From Solirubrobacter ginsenosidimutans (GTDB taxonomy: Bacteria; Actinomycetota; Thermoleophilia; Solirubrobacterales; Solirubrobacteraceae): a DNA stretch of 64,000 bases. Of the stretch, positions 28,646 to 36,834 are shown one piece after another (position 1 is the stretch's first letter; each line of letters opens with the position of its first letter). The stretch spans positions 124,001 to 188,000 of the forward strand of contig NZ_JAPDOD010000009.1 of the NCBI RefSeq assembly GCF_027587205.1, in the 5' to 3' direction. A program made the translations under genes and the position numbers. The notes under the pieces are model-generated. The model made no database searches. It saw nothing but the letters and a program-made list of their open reading frames with translations, and was not told the DNA's origin.

Positions 28646-30466
28646 CTACCGGCAAATCACGACCTCTTCCCCGGGCTCCATCGCGAACAGCGCCGCCACG
28701 GAAACCGCACGGCGCTCCAGCGCCGCCCGCTGGTTGACGTAGCCCTTGTCGGTGATCTCGTTGGCGTCGAGCGAGGGCGGCTCGGCGAGCAGGATCACGC
28801 GCTCCACCCGCGTCGAGGAAGCGGGGTTGGAACGGTTGTAGGCGATGAAGCGCTCGCGCAGGAACTCCGCCAACCTGGGCGAGCGCACGAGCTCCTCGGG
28901 CGTGGCGTCCGGCGCACCCGCGAGCTCGCGCGCCGCGGCGAGCTGCGGCCAGGCCAGCAGCGCCACGTAGTCACGATCGTGGCCGCAGACGACGGCGTCC
29001 ATCAGCAACGGCGAGGCCGCGGCCAGCGCCGCGATGCGCAGGTTGCCGACGGACACGAACGTCCCCGTCATCAGCTTGAAGTCCTCGACCACGCGGCCGT
29101 CGAACACGAGGCCCTGGTTGGGATCGTCGGGGTCCTCGAGCTTGCCCGCGTCCCCCGTGCGATACCAGCCGTCCTCGTCGAAGGCCTTCGCGGTCGTCTC
29201 GGCCTGGCCGAGGTACCCACGGGTGACGTTCGGGCCCTTCACCCGCATCTCGAGCTTGCCCTCGACGGGCGTGAGCTTGATCTCGACGCCCGGCACCGGC
29301 ACGCCGATCACCCCCGCGCGGTCGATCGGGAAGTGCGCGGCCGTGGCGAGCGGCGACGTCTCCGTCAGCCCCCAGGAGGAGGTCATCATCACCGGCTCGC
29401 CGCGCTCGGAGCGCGCGACGTTCTCCAGCCGCGTCCACAGATCCTGCGGCAGCGCGGCGGCGGCGTAGAAGATCAGCTCCAGCCGCTCGAAGAAGCGGGC
29501 GCGCAGGTCGGCGTCGCGCTCCAGGAACGGCAGCAGCGCGCCGTAGCCCGCGGGCACGTCGAAGTAGATCGTCGGCGCGATGTCGGTCAGGTTGCGCACC
29601 GTGATCGGGATCAGCGGCGGCGCGGGCCGGCCGGCGTTGATGTACAGCGTGCCGCCGCGCTTGAGGATCAGGTTGAAGTTGTGGTTGCCGCCGAAGGTGT
29701 GGTTCCACGGCAGCCAGTCGACGAGCACCGGCGGCGTGTCCTCGGTGAACGGCCAGATCTGGGCGAGGCTCTGCTGGTTGGCGACCAGCATCCCGTGGGT
29801 GTTCAGGACGCCCTTGGGCATCGCCGTCGAACCCGAGGTGAAGAGGACCTTGGCGAGGCTGTCCGGGCCGATCGCGGCGAGCGCGGCGTCCACCTCGGCC
29901 GTCGCGGGCGTGTCGGCGAGGTCGAGGAACGACGTCGCGCCGGTGCCCTTGGAGAGGACGATCTCGGCGCCGCCGAAGTCGACGGTGCTCAGCACGCCGC
30001 CGAACGGCGCGGCGTCCGCGGCGTAGACGAGCCCGGGCTTGACCAGCGCGGCGATGTGCTTGACCTTGCCGTAGTCCTGGCTCATCAGCGAGTAGGCGGG
30101 TGAGACCGGGACGACGGTCACACCCGCGAGGAAGCCGCCGAGCGTCATCAGCGCGTGATCGATCGCGTTGCCCGACAGGATCATCAGCGGCCGCTCGGGC
30201 CCGAGGTTGCGGTCCAGCAGCGCCTGCGCGATCGAAGTCGCCTTGCGGTTCGCCTCGCCCCAGGTGAGCTTGACCCACTCCCCGTCGCCGTCACGCTCGG
30301 CCAGGAAGACCTGGTCGGGACGTTCGGCCGCCCACCGCCGCAGCAGGACGCCGAGACTGGCCTCATAGGGCTCCAACGGGGTCCCCGACCGCAGGATGCG
30401 GCTCCCGTCGGGCAAGTCCTCACTGACGATGCTCGGTGCAGCCAACCGTGGCTTTACGACCGTCAT
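28646..30466 (-). CDS. Feruloyl-CoA synthetase-like acyl-CoA ligase
   Basis: 606-residue AMP-forming ligase. The P-loop LFTSGSTAMPKGV, the DWLPWNHTFGGNHNFN block, SPAYSLMSQDYGKV, and GDAGKLEDPDDPNQGLVFDGR match the feruloyl-CoA synthase group rather than long-chain fatty acid ligases. It would activate hydroxycinnamates or cinnamate with ATP and CoA. The exact acid is not certain, but an aromatic ammonia-lyase elsewhere in the window could supply cinnamate. ATG overlaps the upstream acetoacetyl-CoA synthetase stop (ATGA). Confidence 0.85.
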   Translation of the reverse strand: MTVVKPRLAAPSIVSEDLPDGSRILRSGTPLEPYEASLGVLLRRWAAERPDQVFLAERDGDGEWVKLTWGEANRKATSIAQALLDRNLGPERPLMILSGNAIDHALMTLGGFLAGVTVVPVSPAYSLMSQDYGKVKHIAALVKPGLVYAADAAPFGGVLSTVDFGGAEIVLSKGTGATSFLDLADTPATAEVDAALAAIGPDSLAKVLFTSGSTAMPKGVLNTHGMLVANQQSLAQIWPFTEDTPPVLVDWLPWNHTFGGNHNFNLILKRGGTLYINAGRPAPPLIPITVRNLTDIAPTIYFDVPAGYGALLPFLERDADLRARFFERLELIFYAAAALPQDLWTRLENVARSERGEPVMMTSSWGLTETSPLATAAHFPIDRAGVIGVPVPGVEIKLTPVEGKLEMRVKGPNVTRGYLGQAETTAKAFDEDGWYRTGDAGKLEDPDDPNQGLVFDGRVVEDFKLMTGTFVSVGNLRIAALAAASPLLMDAVVCGHDRDYVALLAWPQLAAARELAGAPDATPEELVRSPRLAEFLRERFIAYNRSNPASSTRVERVILLAEPPSLDANEITDKGYVNQRAALERRAVSVAALFAMEPGEEVVICR

Positions 30467-32310
30467 GTTCTCCTCCTGTTCCCCTCACTGAACTGCACAA
30501 AGGCATCAATAGCGCCTGGGTCCAGCAACGCGCCGCGGCTGGCTACCGAATCGGCCGCCGCGCCGCGCAGGATGCGCTTCACGGGGGCTTCGAGCTTCTT
30601 GCCGGTCAGCGTGCGCGGGATCGCCGGGACGGCGGCGATCGTGTCCGGCACGTGACGGAACGACAGTTCGGTGCGCAACGCCTGTGCGATGCGGTTCCGC
30701 AGGCCGTCGTCGAGCTCGGCGACGACGAACAGCAGCAGCTCACCGGGGCCGCCCGCGTCGTCCTCGAGGTGCACGACCAGGCTGTCGGACACCTCTGAGA
30801 ACTCCTCGACGACCGCGTAGAGCTCGCTCGTCCCCATGCGGACACCGCCGCGGTTGAGCGTCGCGTCGGAGCGGCCGGTGATGACACAGGTGCCTTCTGG
30901 GCTGAAGCGCACCCAGTCGCCCTGTCGCCAGACGCCCGGGTAGGTGTCGAAGTAGGCGGCGCGGTAGCGCTCGCCGCTCTCGTCGCCCCAGAGCCCGACC
31001 GGCATCGACGGCATCGGCTGCCGGATCACCAGCTCGCCCAGCTCGCCCACGACCTCGTTTCCGTCGAGGTCGAACGCGGCGGTGTCGACGCCGAGGCAGC
31101 GGCCGGAGATCTCGCCGCGGTAGACCGGCAGCAGCGGGCCGCCGGAGACGATCGCGCTGCACACGTCGGTCCCGCCGCTGCCGTTGATCAGCAGCACGTC
31201 GGGGCCGAGTTGCTCGTAGATCCAGTCATAGCCCTCGGGCGGGAGCGGTGAGCCGGCGGTGGCGACCACGCGGATGCTCGGGATGTCCGGCACTTTGAAG
31301 CCTGCCTTGCGGCAGGCCATCAGGTACGCGGGGCTGATGCCCATCAGCGTCGGCTGGGTCTCCTGGGCGATCTCCCATTGGCGCCCGAGGTCGCCGTCCA
31401 TCAGCACGATCGAGCTGCCCAGCAGCAGGCCGGAAACGAGCGCGTTCCACATCATCCAGGCGGTGGTCGAGAACCACAGGATGCGCCCGCCGGGCTTGAG
31501 ATCCCAGCCCAGCCCGAGGTTCTTGAGGTGCTCGAGCAGGATGCCGCCGTGGCCGTGGACGATCGCCTTCGGCAGGCCGGTCGTGCCGGACGAGAAGAGC
31601 ACGTAGAGCGGGTGGTCGAACGGCACGAGCTCAAACGCGAGCTCACCCGGCGCGGACGGCAGTTCGGTCAGGACGTGCTCGAGCGTCGGCAGCCCGTCGC
31701 GGATCGCTTGCAGCTCCGCGCTGCGGTCGATCCAGCGCCCGCGGTGGAGATAGCCGTCGACCGCCAGCAGCACCTTCGGCTCGATCTGCGCGAAGCGGTC
31801 GACCACGCTGCGGGGGCCGAACTCCGGTGAGACGCTGGCCCAGATCGCGCCCAGGCCGGCGGTCGCCAGGAACGCGATCAGCGTCTCGGGGATGTTCGGC
31901 AGGTAGGCGACGACGCGGTCGCCCTTGGTCACGCCGAGGCGTTGCAGGCCCGCGCGGGTGCTCGCCACGCGCTCGCGCAGCTCACCCCACGTCAACTCGG
32001 ACGCGCCGCGCTGGGCGCTGCGTGCGACGACGGCAACGCCCTCGCGCTCGCGGAGCATGTGCTCCGCGTAGTTGAGCGTCGCGCCCGGGAACCACTGCGC
32101 CCCCGGCATCTCGCGAGCGCCGAGCACCGCGGTCGGCGGCGTGTGGAAGCGGACGCCGTAGAAGTCCACGAGCGCCTGCCAGAACCCTTCGAGGTCCTCG
32201 ACCGACCAGCGCTGCAGCTCCTCGTAGGTGCCGAAGCCGCAGCGATCGGCGAAGCGCCCCATCTCGAACCCGGCGCGCTCTCCCTCAGGCGGCGTCCAGA
32301 GAACCTCCAC
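30463..32310 (-). CDS. aacS: Acetoacetyl-CoA synthetase
   Basis: 615-residue AMP-forming ligase of the acetoacetate-CoA ligase group, activating acetoacetate for re-entry into metabolism. Visible are the N-terminal FWQALVDFYGVRF, WFPGATLNYAEHML, P-loop LFSSGTTGLPKAIVHGHGG, INGSGGTDVCSAIVSG, and the C-terminal catalytic Lys region RTLTGKKLEAPVK. 9 nt follow the aldehyde dehydrogenase stop, and its end overlaps the next ligase. Length is slightly short for the family (about 650) but complete. Confidence 0.9.
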   Translation of the reverse strand: MEVLWTPPEGERAGFEMGRFADRCGFGTYEELQRWSVEDLEGFWQALVDFYGVRFHTPPTAVLGAREMPGAQWFPGATLNYAEHMLREREGVAVVARSAQRGASELTWGELRERVASTRAGLQRLGVTKGDRVVAYLPNIPETLIAFLATAGLGAIWASVSPEFGPRSVVDRFAQIEPKVLLAVDGYLHRGRWIDRSAELQAIRDGLPTLEHVLTELPSAPGELAFELVPFDHPLYVLFSSGTTGLPKAIVHGHGGILLEHLKNLGLGWDLKPGGRILWFSTTAWMMWNALVSGLLLGSSIVLMDGDLGRQWEIAQETQPTLMGISPAYLMACRKAGFKVPDIPSIRVVATAGSPLPPEGYDWIYEQLGPDVLLINGSGGTDVCSAIVSGGPLLPVYRGEISGRCLGVDTAAFDLDGNEVVGELGELVIRQPMPSMPVGLWGDESGERYRAAYFDTYPGVWRQGDWVRFSPEGTCVITGRSDATLNRGGVRMGTSELYAVVEEFSEVSDSLVVHLEDDAGGPGELLLFVVAELDDGLRNRIAQALRTELSFRHVPDTIAAVPAIPRTLTGKKLEAPVKRILRGAAADSVASRGALLDPGAIDAFVQFSEGNRRRT

Positions 32311-32319
32311 GGGCCAACG

Positions 32320-33762
32320 CTACAGCGCGCGCTTGACGACGACCGACTTGGTGTCCGTGTAGTAGTCCAGCGCCTCGGAGCCGTGCTCCTTGCCGTAGCC
32401 GGAGGCCTTCAGGCCGCCGAACGGCAGCTCGTCGTAGACCTTGGTCGGCGAGTTGATCCACGTGTAGCCGCAGTCGAGCTCCGCCGCGACGCGCTCGGCG
32501 GTGTTCAGGCTGGAGGTCCACAGCGAGGAGCCGAGACCGAACGGCGAGTCGTTGGCCAGCTCGATCGCCTCGTCGAGGTCCTTCACCCGCCAGATCGGCA
32601 GCGCGGGCCCGAAGACCTCCTCGCGCGCCATCGGCGAGTCGCGGCCGGGCTCGAGCACCACCGTCGGCTCGTGGAACCAGCCGCCGTCCAGGCCCTCCGG
32701 GCGCCCGCCGCCGGCGAGGATCTCTCCCCCGGACTCGGCGATCTGGCGCTCCATGATCTCCCGCTGGCGTTGCGTGTGCATCGGCCCGAGCTGGGAGTCG
32801 GCGTCGGAGCCGATGCCCACCCGCAGGCGCTTGGCCTTGGCCGCGACGGCCTCGATCACCTCGTCCGCCACGGACTCGAAAACGTACAGGCGCTTGATCG
32901 CCAGGCAGGCCTGGCCGCAGTTGTAGAAGCGGCCCATGGCGGCGGCGCTGGCGGCCTTCTTGAGGTCGGCGTCGTCGCAGATGATCATGGGATCGCTGCC
33001 GCCGAGCTCGAGCGTCACGCGCTTGGAGCCCGCCGCCGCGAGCGCGTGGACGCGCTCGCCGACGGGCGTGGAGCCCGTGAAGGCGACCTTGCGGACACCG
33101 GGGTGCTTGACCAGTGCCTCGCCGACGACCGCCCCGGCGCCGGGGACGACGTTGAGCACCCCCGCGGGCAGGCCGGCCTCGTGGAAGATCTCCGCGAGCC
33201 GCAACGTGGTGAACGGCGTCGTGTCGGCGGGCTTGGCCACGACGGTGTTGCCCGCGAGGAACGCGGGGCCGAGCTTGTTGCACAGCAGCGTCGTCGGGAA
33301 GTTCCACGGGACGATCGCGGCGACGACGCCGAGCGGGCGGCGCAGCGTGCGCGCCTCGACCCCGGGGTCGACGTTGTGGACGCTGATCCCGCGCACCTGG
33401 CGTGAGAGGCCGGCGTAGTGCTCGAGCGTGTCGGCCGCCTTGTGCAGCTCGATCTTGGCCTCGCGGATCGTCTTGCCCTGTTCGGCGACGAGGATCGGCG
33501 TAAGCTCGTCCACGTGCGCTTCGAAGGCCTCCGCGCACGCGTGGATGACCTTGCCGCGGTCGGCGTAGCCGAGCCGGGCCCAGCCTTCGAACGCCTCGCG
33601 CGCGGCCTGCACGGCGCGGTCGACGTCCTGCGCCGTCGCGTCGGTGACGCGGCCCACCAAATCCCCCGTGCCCGGATTGCGGATCTCACGATGCTCGCCG
33701 GACAGCGGTTCCGCCGTCCCGGCGATGAAGGGGCCGTGCTCGATCAGCGTCTCAATGCTCAC
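32320..33762 (-). CDS. NAD(P)-dependent aldehyde dehydrogenase
   Basis: 480-residue class-I-like aldehyde dehydrogenase. VPWNFP and the FTGSTPVGE cofactor motif are present, with the general base Glu in LELGGSDP and the catalytic Cys in YNCGQACLAIKR. The start is GTG 33762 with GAGGAG 6 nt upstream. First gene of the five-gene minus-strand operon. With the feruloyl-CoA synthetase-like ligase it could oxidise an aromatic aldehyde such as vanillin or benzaldehyde, but succinate-semialdehyde type substrates are equally possible from sequence. Confidence 0.92.
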   Translation of the reverse strand: MSIETLIEHGPFIAGTAEPLSGEHREIRNPGTGDLVGRVTDATAQDVDRAVQAAREAFEGWARLGYADRGKVIHACAEAFEAHVDELTPILVAEQGKTIREAKIELHKAADTLEHYAGLSRQVRGISVHNVDPGVEARTLRRPLGVVAAIVPWNFPTTLLCNKLGPAFLAGNTVVAKPADTTPFTTLRLAEIFHEAGLPAGVLNVVPGAGAVVGEALVKHPGVRKVAFTGSTPVGERVHALAAAGSKRVTLELGGSDPMIICDDADLKKAASAAAMGRFYNCGQACLAIKRLYVFESVADEVIEAVAAKAKRLRVGIGSDADSQLGPMHTQRQREIMERQIAESGGEILAGGGRPEGLDGGWFHEPTVVLEPGRDSPMAREEVFGPALPIWRVKDLDEAIELANDSPFGLGSSLWTSSLNTAERVAAELDCGYTWINSPTKVYDELPFGGLKASGYGKEHGSEALDYYTDTKSVVVKRAL

Positions 33763-33782
33763 AGGTTCTCCTCGCCAAGCGC

Positions 33783-33823
33783 TTGACGGTGTCCAGAGTA
33801 GACGATACGCTGGCGCTCGTCAA
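33783..33823. promoter_or_regulatory. Fully overlapping divergent sigma70-like promoters
   Basis: Plus strand: -35 TTGACG (33783-33788), 17 nt, -10 TACGCT (33806-33811), for the epoxygenase operon. Minus strand: -35 TTGACG (33818-33823), 17 nt, -10 TACTCT (33795-33800), for the aldehyde dehydrogenase operon. The two promoters interleave within 41 bp, so RNA polymerase can occupy only one at a time. The outer TTGACG boxes form an inverted repeat. Confidence 0.7.
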
Positions 33824-33848
33824 TACTTTGTCACACGTGAGGAGAGGC

Positions 33849-34778
33849 ATGACCGCCACCGTCGAGGAACTCGCGCCTCGCAGCGAGGACGAGGTCCGCG
33901 CGCATCTCGCCGCCGGCAAGCTGGTCGAGGGGCTGCAGCACATGTCGCCGGAGTACCTGAAGGGGATCCGGCGCATCCTCACCGTGTCCGCCGACACCGA
34001 GCTGGTCTCCGCGCCCGCGTACCTGCGCGCGGCCGCCCACGCGCCCGCGTTGAACAACTTCGGCTCCGCCGTCTCGATCATCCAGGACGAGCTCGCCCAC
34101 GCCCACATCGGCTACCGCCTGCTGGGTGATCTCGGCGTCGACATGACGGCGCTGATCTACGAGCGCGAGGCCAAGGCGTTCAAGTACCCCTACGCCTTCG
34201 ACGTCCCGCTGGACTCCTGGTACGAGATGGTGCTGGCCAACGCGCTGTACGACCAGGCCGGGTTCGTGCTCTTGAGCGACGTGCACCAGCACTCGACCTT
34301 CGGCCCGTGGAAGCGCGCGCTGGCCAAGGTCGACAAGGAGGAGACCTTCCATCTGCGCCACGGGCGCACGTGGGTCAAGAAGCTCGCCGCCGACCCCGAG
34401 GACAAGAAGCGGCTGCAGGCTTCGCTGGACTGGATGTTCATCCTCACGCTCGAATGGTTCGGGCTCCCGGACGCGCGCAAGAAGCACGGGATCCAGCTCG
34501 AGTACGGCTTCAAGGGCCGCTCCAACGACGAGCTGCGCCAGGACTGGATGGGGCACGTCGTGCCGTTCATGGACGAGGTGGGGCTCGAGGTGCCTGCCCA
34601 CTACGACGAGGCGACCGACCGCTACGTCATCGACACGCCGTTCCCCCGCGCCTTCGACGAAGAGGCGAAGTCCTGGGGCGAGGAGATCACCTGGGAAGAG
34701 GTCATGGTCCGCTGGAAGGGCCGCGGGCCGATGAACGAGACCTACGTCGCGAAGCTGCAGAAGGGTCACCGGTCATGA
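33849..34778 (+). CDS. paaA: Phenylacetyl-CoA epoxygenase-like oxygenase subunit A
   Basis: 309-residue ferritin-like diiron protein of the phenylacetic acid catabolic (PaaA/PaaC) family. Two E-x2-H iron motifs are visible: IIQDELAHAHIGY (about 82) and DKEETFHLRHG (about 180). PaaA is the catalytic subunit that epoxidises the CoA-thioester ring using O2. Start ATG 33849 has GAGGAGAGG directly upstream. The protein is fairly divergent from the E. coli form as I recall it, so the true substrate may be another aromatic acyl-CoA. It leads an operon coupled by ATGA/GTGA overlaps. Confidence 0.82.
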   Translation: MTATVEELAPRSEDEVRAHLAAGKLVEGLQHMSPEYLKGIRRILTVSADTELVSAPAYLRAAAHAPALNNFGSAVSIIQDELAHAHIGYRLLGDLGVDMTALIYEREAKAFKYPYAFDVPLDSWYEMVLANALYDQAGFVLLSDVHQHSTFGPWKRALAKVDKEETFHLRHGRTWVKKLAADPEDKKRLQASLDWMFILTLEWFGLPDARKKHGIQLEYGFKGRSNDELRQDWMGHVVPFMDEVGLEVPAHYDEATDRYVIDTPFPRAFDEEAKSWGEEITWEEVMVRWKGRGPMNETYVAKLQKGHRS

Positions 34779-35098
34779 CGGCGACGCAGACCGTCGAAGC
34801 GCGGCTCTGGCTGGCGCTGCGTGAAGTGGAAGACCCTGAGATCCCCATCTCGGTCGTCGGGATGGGCCTGATCGTCGCCCTGGCCTGGGATGACGGCGTG
34901 GTCGACGTGCAGCTCACGTTCACCGCCATGGGCTGCCCCGCGATGGACTTCATCCAGGACGACATCCGCGAGCGCCTGCTGCAGGAGCCCGACGTCGACG
35001 AGGTCCGCATCGAGATCGTGTGGGACCCGGTGTGGACGCGCAAGATGATCCGCGAGGAGGCGCGCGAGACCATGCGCGGCCTGGGGATCGTCGCGTGA
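34775..35098 (+). CDS. paaD: PaaD-like MIP18/DUF59 protein lacking its zinc ribbon
   Basis: 107-residue DUF59/MIP18-family protein: EVEDPEIPISVVGMGLI at the N-terminus, TAMGCPAMDFI in the middle, VWDPVWTRKMI at the end. PaaD helps maturation of the epoxygenase (Fe/S or diiron assembly). Enterobacterial PaaD carries a C-terminal zinc ribbon; here it is absent and a separate 53-residue zinc-ribbon gene lies at the end of the operon. It overlaps paaA by ATGA and the paaB-like gene by GTGA. Confidence 0.85.
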   Translation: MTATQTVEARLWLALREVEDPEIPISVVGMGLIVALAWDDGVVDVQLTFTAMGCPAMDFIQDDIRERLLQEPDVDEVRIEIVWDPVWTRKMIREEARETMRGLGIVA

Positions 35099-35289
35099 GC
35101 GGGCGCGGGAACGTCTGGGAGGTCTTCGCGCGCAAGGCCTACGAGGAGCCGCTGCATCACGTCGGCACCGTCACCGAGGAAGACGAGGACCTCGCGCTCG
35201 TCTCCGCTCGCTCGATCTATGACGAGCAGCCCTGGATCCACATGATCATCGTCCCGCGCACCGCCATCCGGGAGGCCATCAAGCCATGA
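35095..35289 (+). CDS. paaB: PaaB-like small oxygenase subunit
   Basis: 64-residue protein aligned with the N-terminal two thirds of PaaB: NVWEVFARK, LHHVGTV, LALVSARSIYDEQ, IIVPRTAIREA. PaaB bridges PaaA/PaaC pairs. It is shorter than the roughly 95-residue E. coli protein, lacking the C-terminal tail. GTG start overlaps the paaD stop; its stop overlaps the paaC start (ATGA). Confidence 0.8.
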   Translation: MSGRGNVWEVFARKAYEEPLHHVGTVTEEDEDLALVSARSIYDEQPWIHMIIVPRTAIREAIKP

Positions 35290-35978
35290 GCACCGTCAGT
35301 TCGTCGACCGCGATGGCCTCGCTGGTCAGCTCGCTCGCCGACAACAAGGCCGCTCTCGGCCGGCGCTACGCCGACTGGGCCGTCTCGGCACCGACTCTGG
35401 AGTCGGCCGTCGCGGCCGCCGCGATGGCGCAGGACGAGCTCGGCCATGCCCGCTCGACCTACCCCGTGCTGAAGGCGCTGGGCACCGAGACCGACGAGGT
35501 CTCCGGCGGCGACCGCCGGATGGCATTGCTGGATTCCGATCTCCCGGACTGGAACGCGTTCATCGCCGCCAACCTGCTGGTCGACGGCGTGCTGACGACG
35601 TTCGTCGCCGCCTGCGTCGGCTCGAGCGTCGAGCAGATGGCCGCGCGCGCGAAGAAGATCCTCCAGGAGGAGGGCTCGCATCGCGTGCACGGCGAGGCGT
35701 GGGCGAAGCGGCTCTGCCGCGGCGATCAGCGGGATGCGTTCGTCGCGCGGTTGGAAGCGACCTGGGCAGAGGCGTCACGCTGGCTCGGTCCCGACGACGA
35801 CCCCGCCTACGCGGCGGCGCTGGAGGCGGGCGAGATCAAGCAGACCGCCGCTCACCAGCGCGCGCTGATCCGCGACTGGCTGACCGCGATCCTGGCCGGC
35901 GAGGGCGTCTCGATCTCGCTCCCGGATCCGTCCGACTGGGACGGCTGGGACCCCGAACGCCGCCGGTGGACACCATGA
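35286..35978 (+). CDS. paaC: PaaC-like structural oxygenase subunit
   Basis: 230-residue ferritin-like helical protein of the PaaC type, the partner of PaaA in the multicomponent epoxygenase. AMAQDELGHARSTY and LQEEGSHRVHGEAW keep E-x2-H motifs. It ends in a Trp-rich tail (SDWDGWDPERRRWTP). Overlaps both neighbours by 4 bp. No PaaE-type reductase gene follows; electrons must come from elsewhere. Confidence 0.85.
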   Translation: MSTVSSSTAMASLVSSLADNKAALGRRYADWAVSAPTLESAVAAAAMAQDELGHARSTYPVLKALGTETDEVSGGDRRMALLDSDLPDWNAFIAANLLVDGVLTTFVAACVGSSVEQMAARAKKILQEEGSHRVHGEAWAKRLCRGDQRDAFVARLEATWAEASRWLGPDDDPAYAAALEAGEIKQTAAHQRALIRDWLTAILAGEGVSISLPDPSDWDGWDPERRRWTP

Positions 35979-36136
35979 GGTGCCCGTTCTGCTCCTCGCC
36001 CGCCGTCGAGCGCGTGGCCCAGTGGGGCGGCCAGATCATCACCGCCCAGTGGAAGTGCTCGGCCTGCAACTCCTACTTCGAGGCTGTCCGCGAGGATTTC
36101 GACGAGCCGGCCGGGACGCTCCCACCAGTGGGGTGA
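35975..36136 (+). CDS. Stand-alone zinc ribbon resembling the C-terminus of PaaD
   Basis: 53-residue protein with CPFCSS and CSACNS, a four-Cys zinc ribbon, separated by VAQWGGQIITAQWK. This order (C-x2-C, Phe/Gly-rich strand, C-x2-C) resembles the zinc-ribbon tail of PaaD. Overlaps the paaC stop by ATGA, so it is translationally coupled. The simplest reading is that PaaD is encoded by two separate genes here. Confidence 0.8.
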   Translation: MRCPFCSSPAVERVAQWGGQIITAQWKCSACNSYFEAVREDFDEPAGTLPPVG

Positions 36137-36172
36137 TCCGCGCTCACCCGCGGGCGCCCTAGCGTCGCCCGC

Positions 36173-36820
36173 ATGAGCGCAATCGGATACGCCGGGCAAC
36201 CGTCGAGGGTCGCCACCAACACGCTGTTCGGCCGGGTCATGGGCCTCGTCGCGCTGACGGTCCTGTTCGCGACGCTCGGCGTGTACCTCGCGCGGGATCT
36301 CGGCGGGGCGGGCTGGTTCATCGCCTGGCTGCTGTCGTTCGGGTGCCTGATCGGGCTCAACGCCGCCAACGCGCGCGGGAACACCAGCCTCGCGCTCGTC
36401 CTCCTGTTCGCCTTCGGCCTGCTCGCGGGCGCCAGCGTGTCGACCACGGTCAACTACTACGCCGAGACCGACCCGATGGCGGTGCGCCAGGCGTTCGGCG
36501 CCACCGCGCTGTTCGTCGGCGTCCTCGGGGCGGGTGGGTACGCGACCCGGCGCGACCTCAGCTTCCTCTACAGGATCGCGTTCTGGCTGTTGATCGGCCT
36601 GCTGGTCGCGGGGATCGCCCTCATCTTCGTCCGCATCCCGGCGGCCTACACGATCTACTCGATCTTCGGCCTCGGGGTCTTCGGCCTCTACGTCGTGATC
36701 GACTTCAACCGCCTGCGCCGCGCCGGCAGCGCCGAGGCGATCCCGCTCGCCGCCGGGATCTTCCTCGACGTGCTCAACATCTTCCTGTTCTTCCTGCGGA
36801 TCTTCGGCCGCTCCAGATGA
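36173..36820 (+). CDS. Bax inhibitor-1/YccA-family membrane protein
   Basis: 215-residue protein with about seven transmembrane helices and the family end block VVIDFNRLRRAG ... IFLDVLNIFLFFLRIFG, whose Asp residues form the proton/calcium-sensing pair in BI-1 homologues. Predicted inner-membrane ion leak or protease-regulator protein. TAGCGT lies 7 nt before the ATG, suggesting leaderless mRNA. Confidence 0.92.
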   Translation: MSAIGYAGQPSRVATNTLFGRVMGLVALTVLFATLGVYLARDLGGAGWFIAWLLSFGCLIGLNAANARGNTSLALVLLFAFGLLAGASVSTTVNYYAETDPMAVRQAFGATALFVGVLGAGGYATRRDLSFLYRIAFWLLIGLLVAGIALIFVRIPAAYTIYSIFGLGVFGLYVVIDFNRLRRAGSAEAIPLAAGIFLDVLNIFLFFLRIFGRSR

Positions 36821-36834
36821 TGTAGGAATGCGCC

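Noticed and set aside
30463..30466. Programmed frameshift between the two CoA ligases
   Set aside because: Simple ATGA stop/start overlap, as at many other junctions here.
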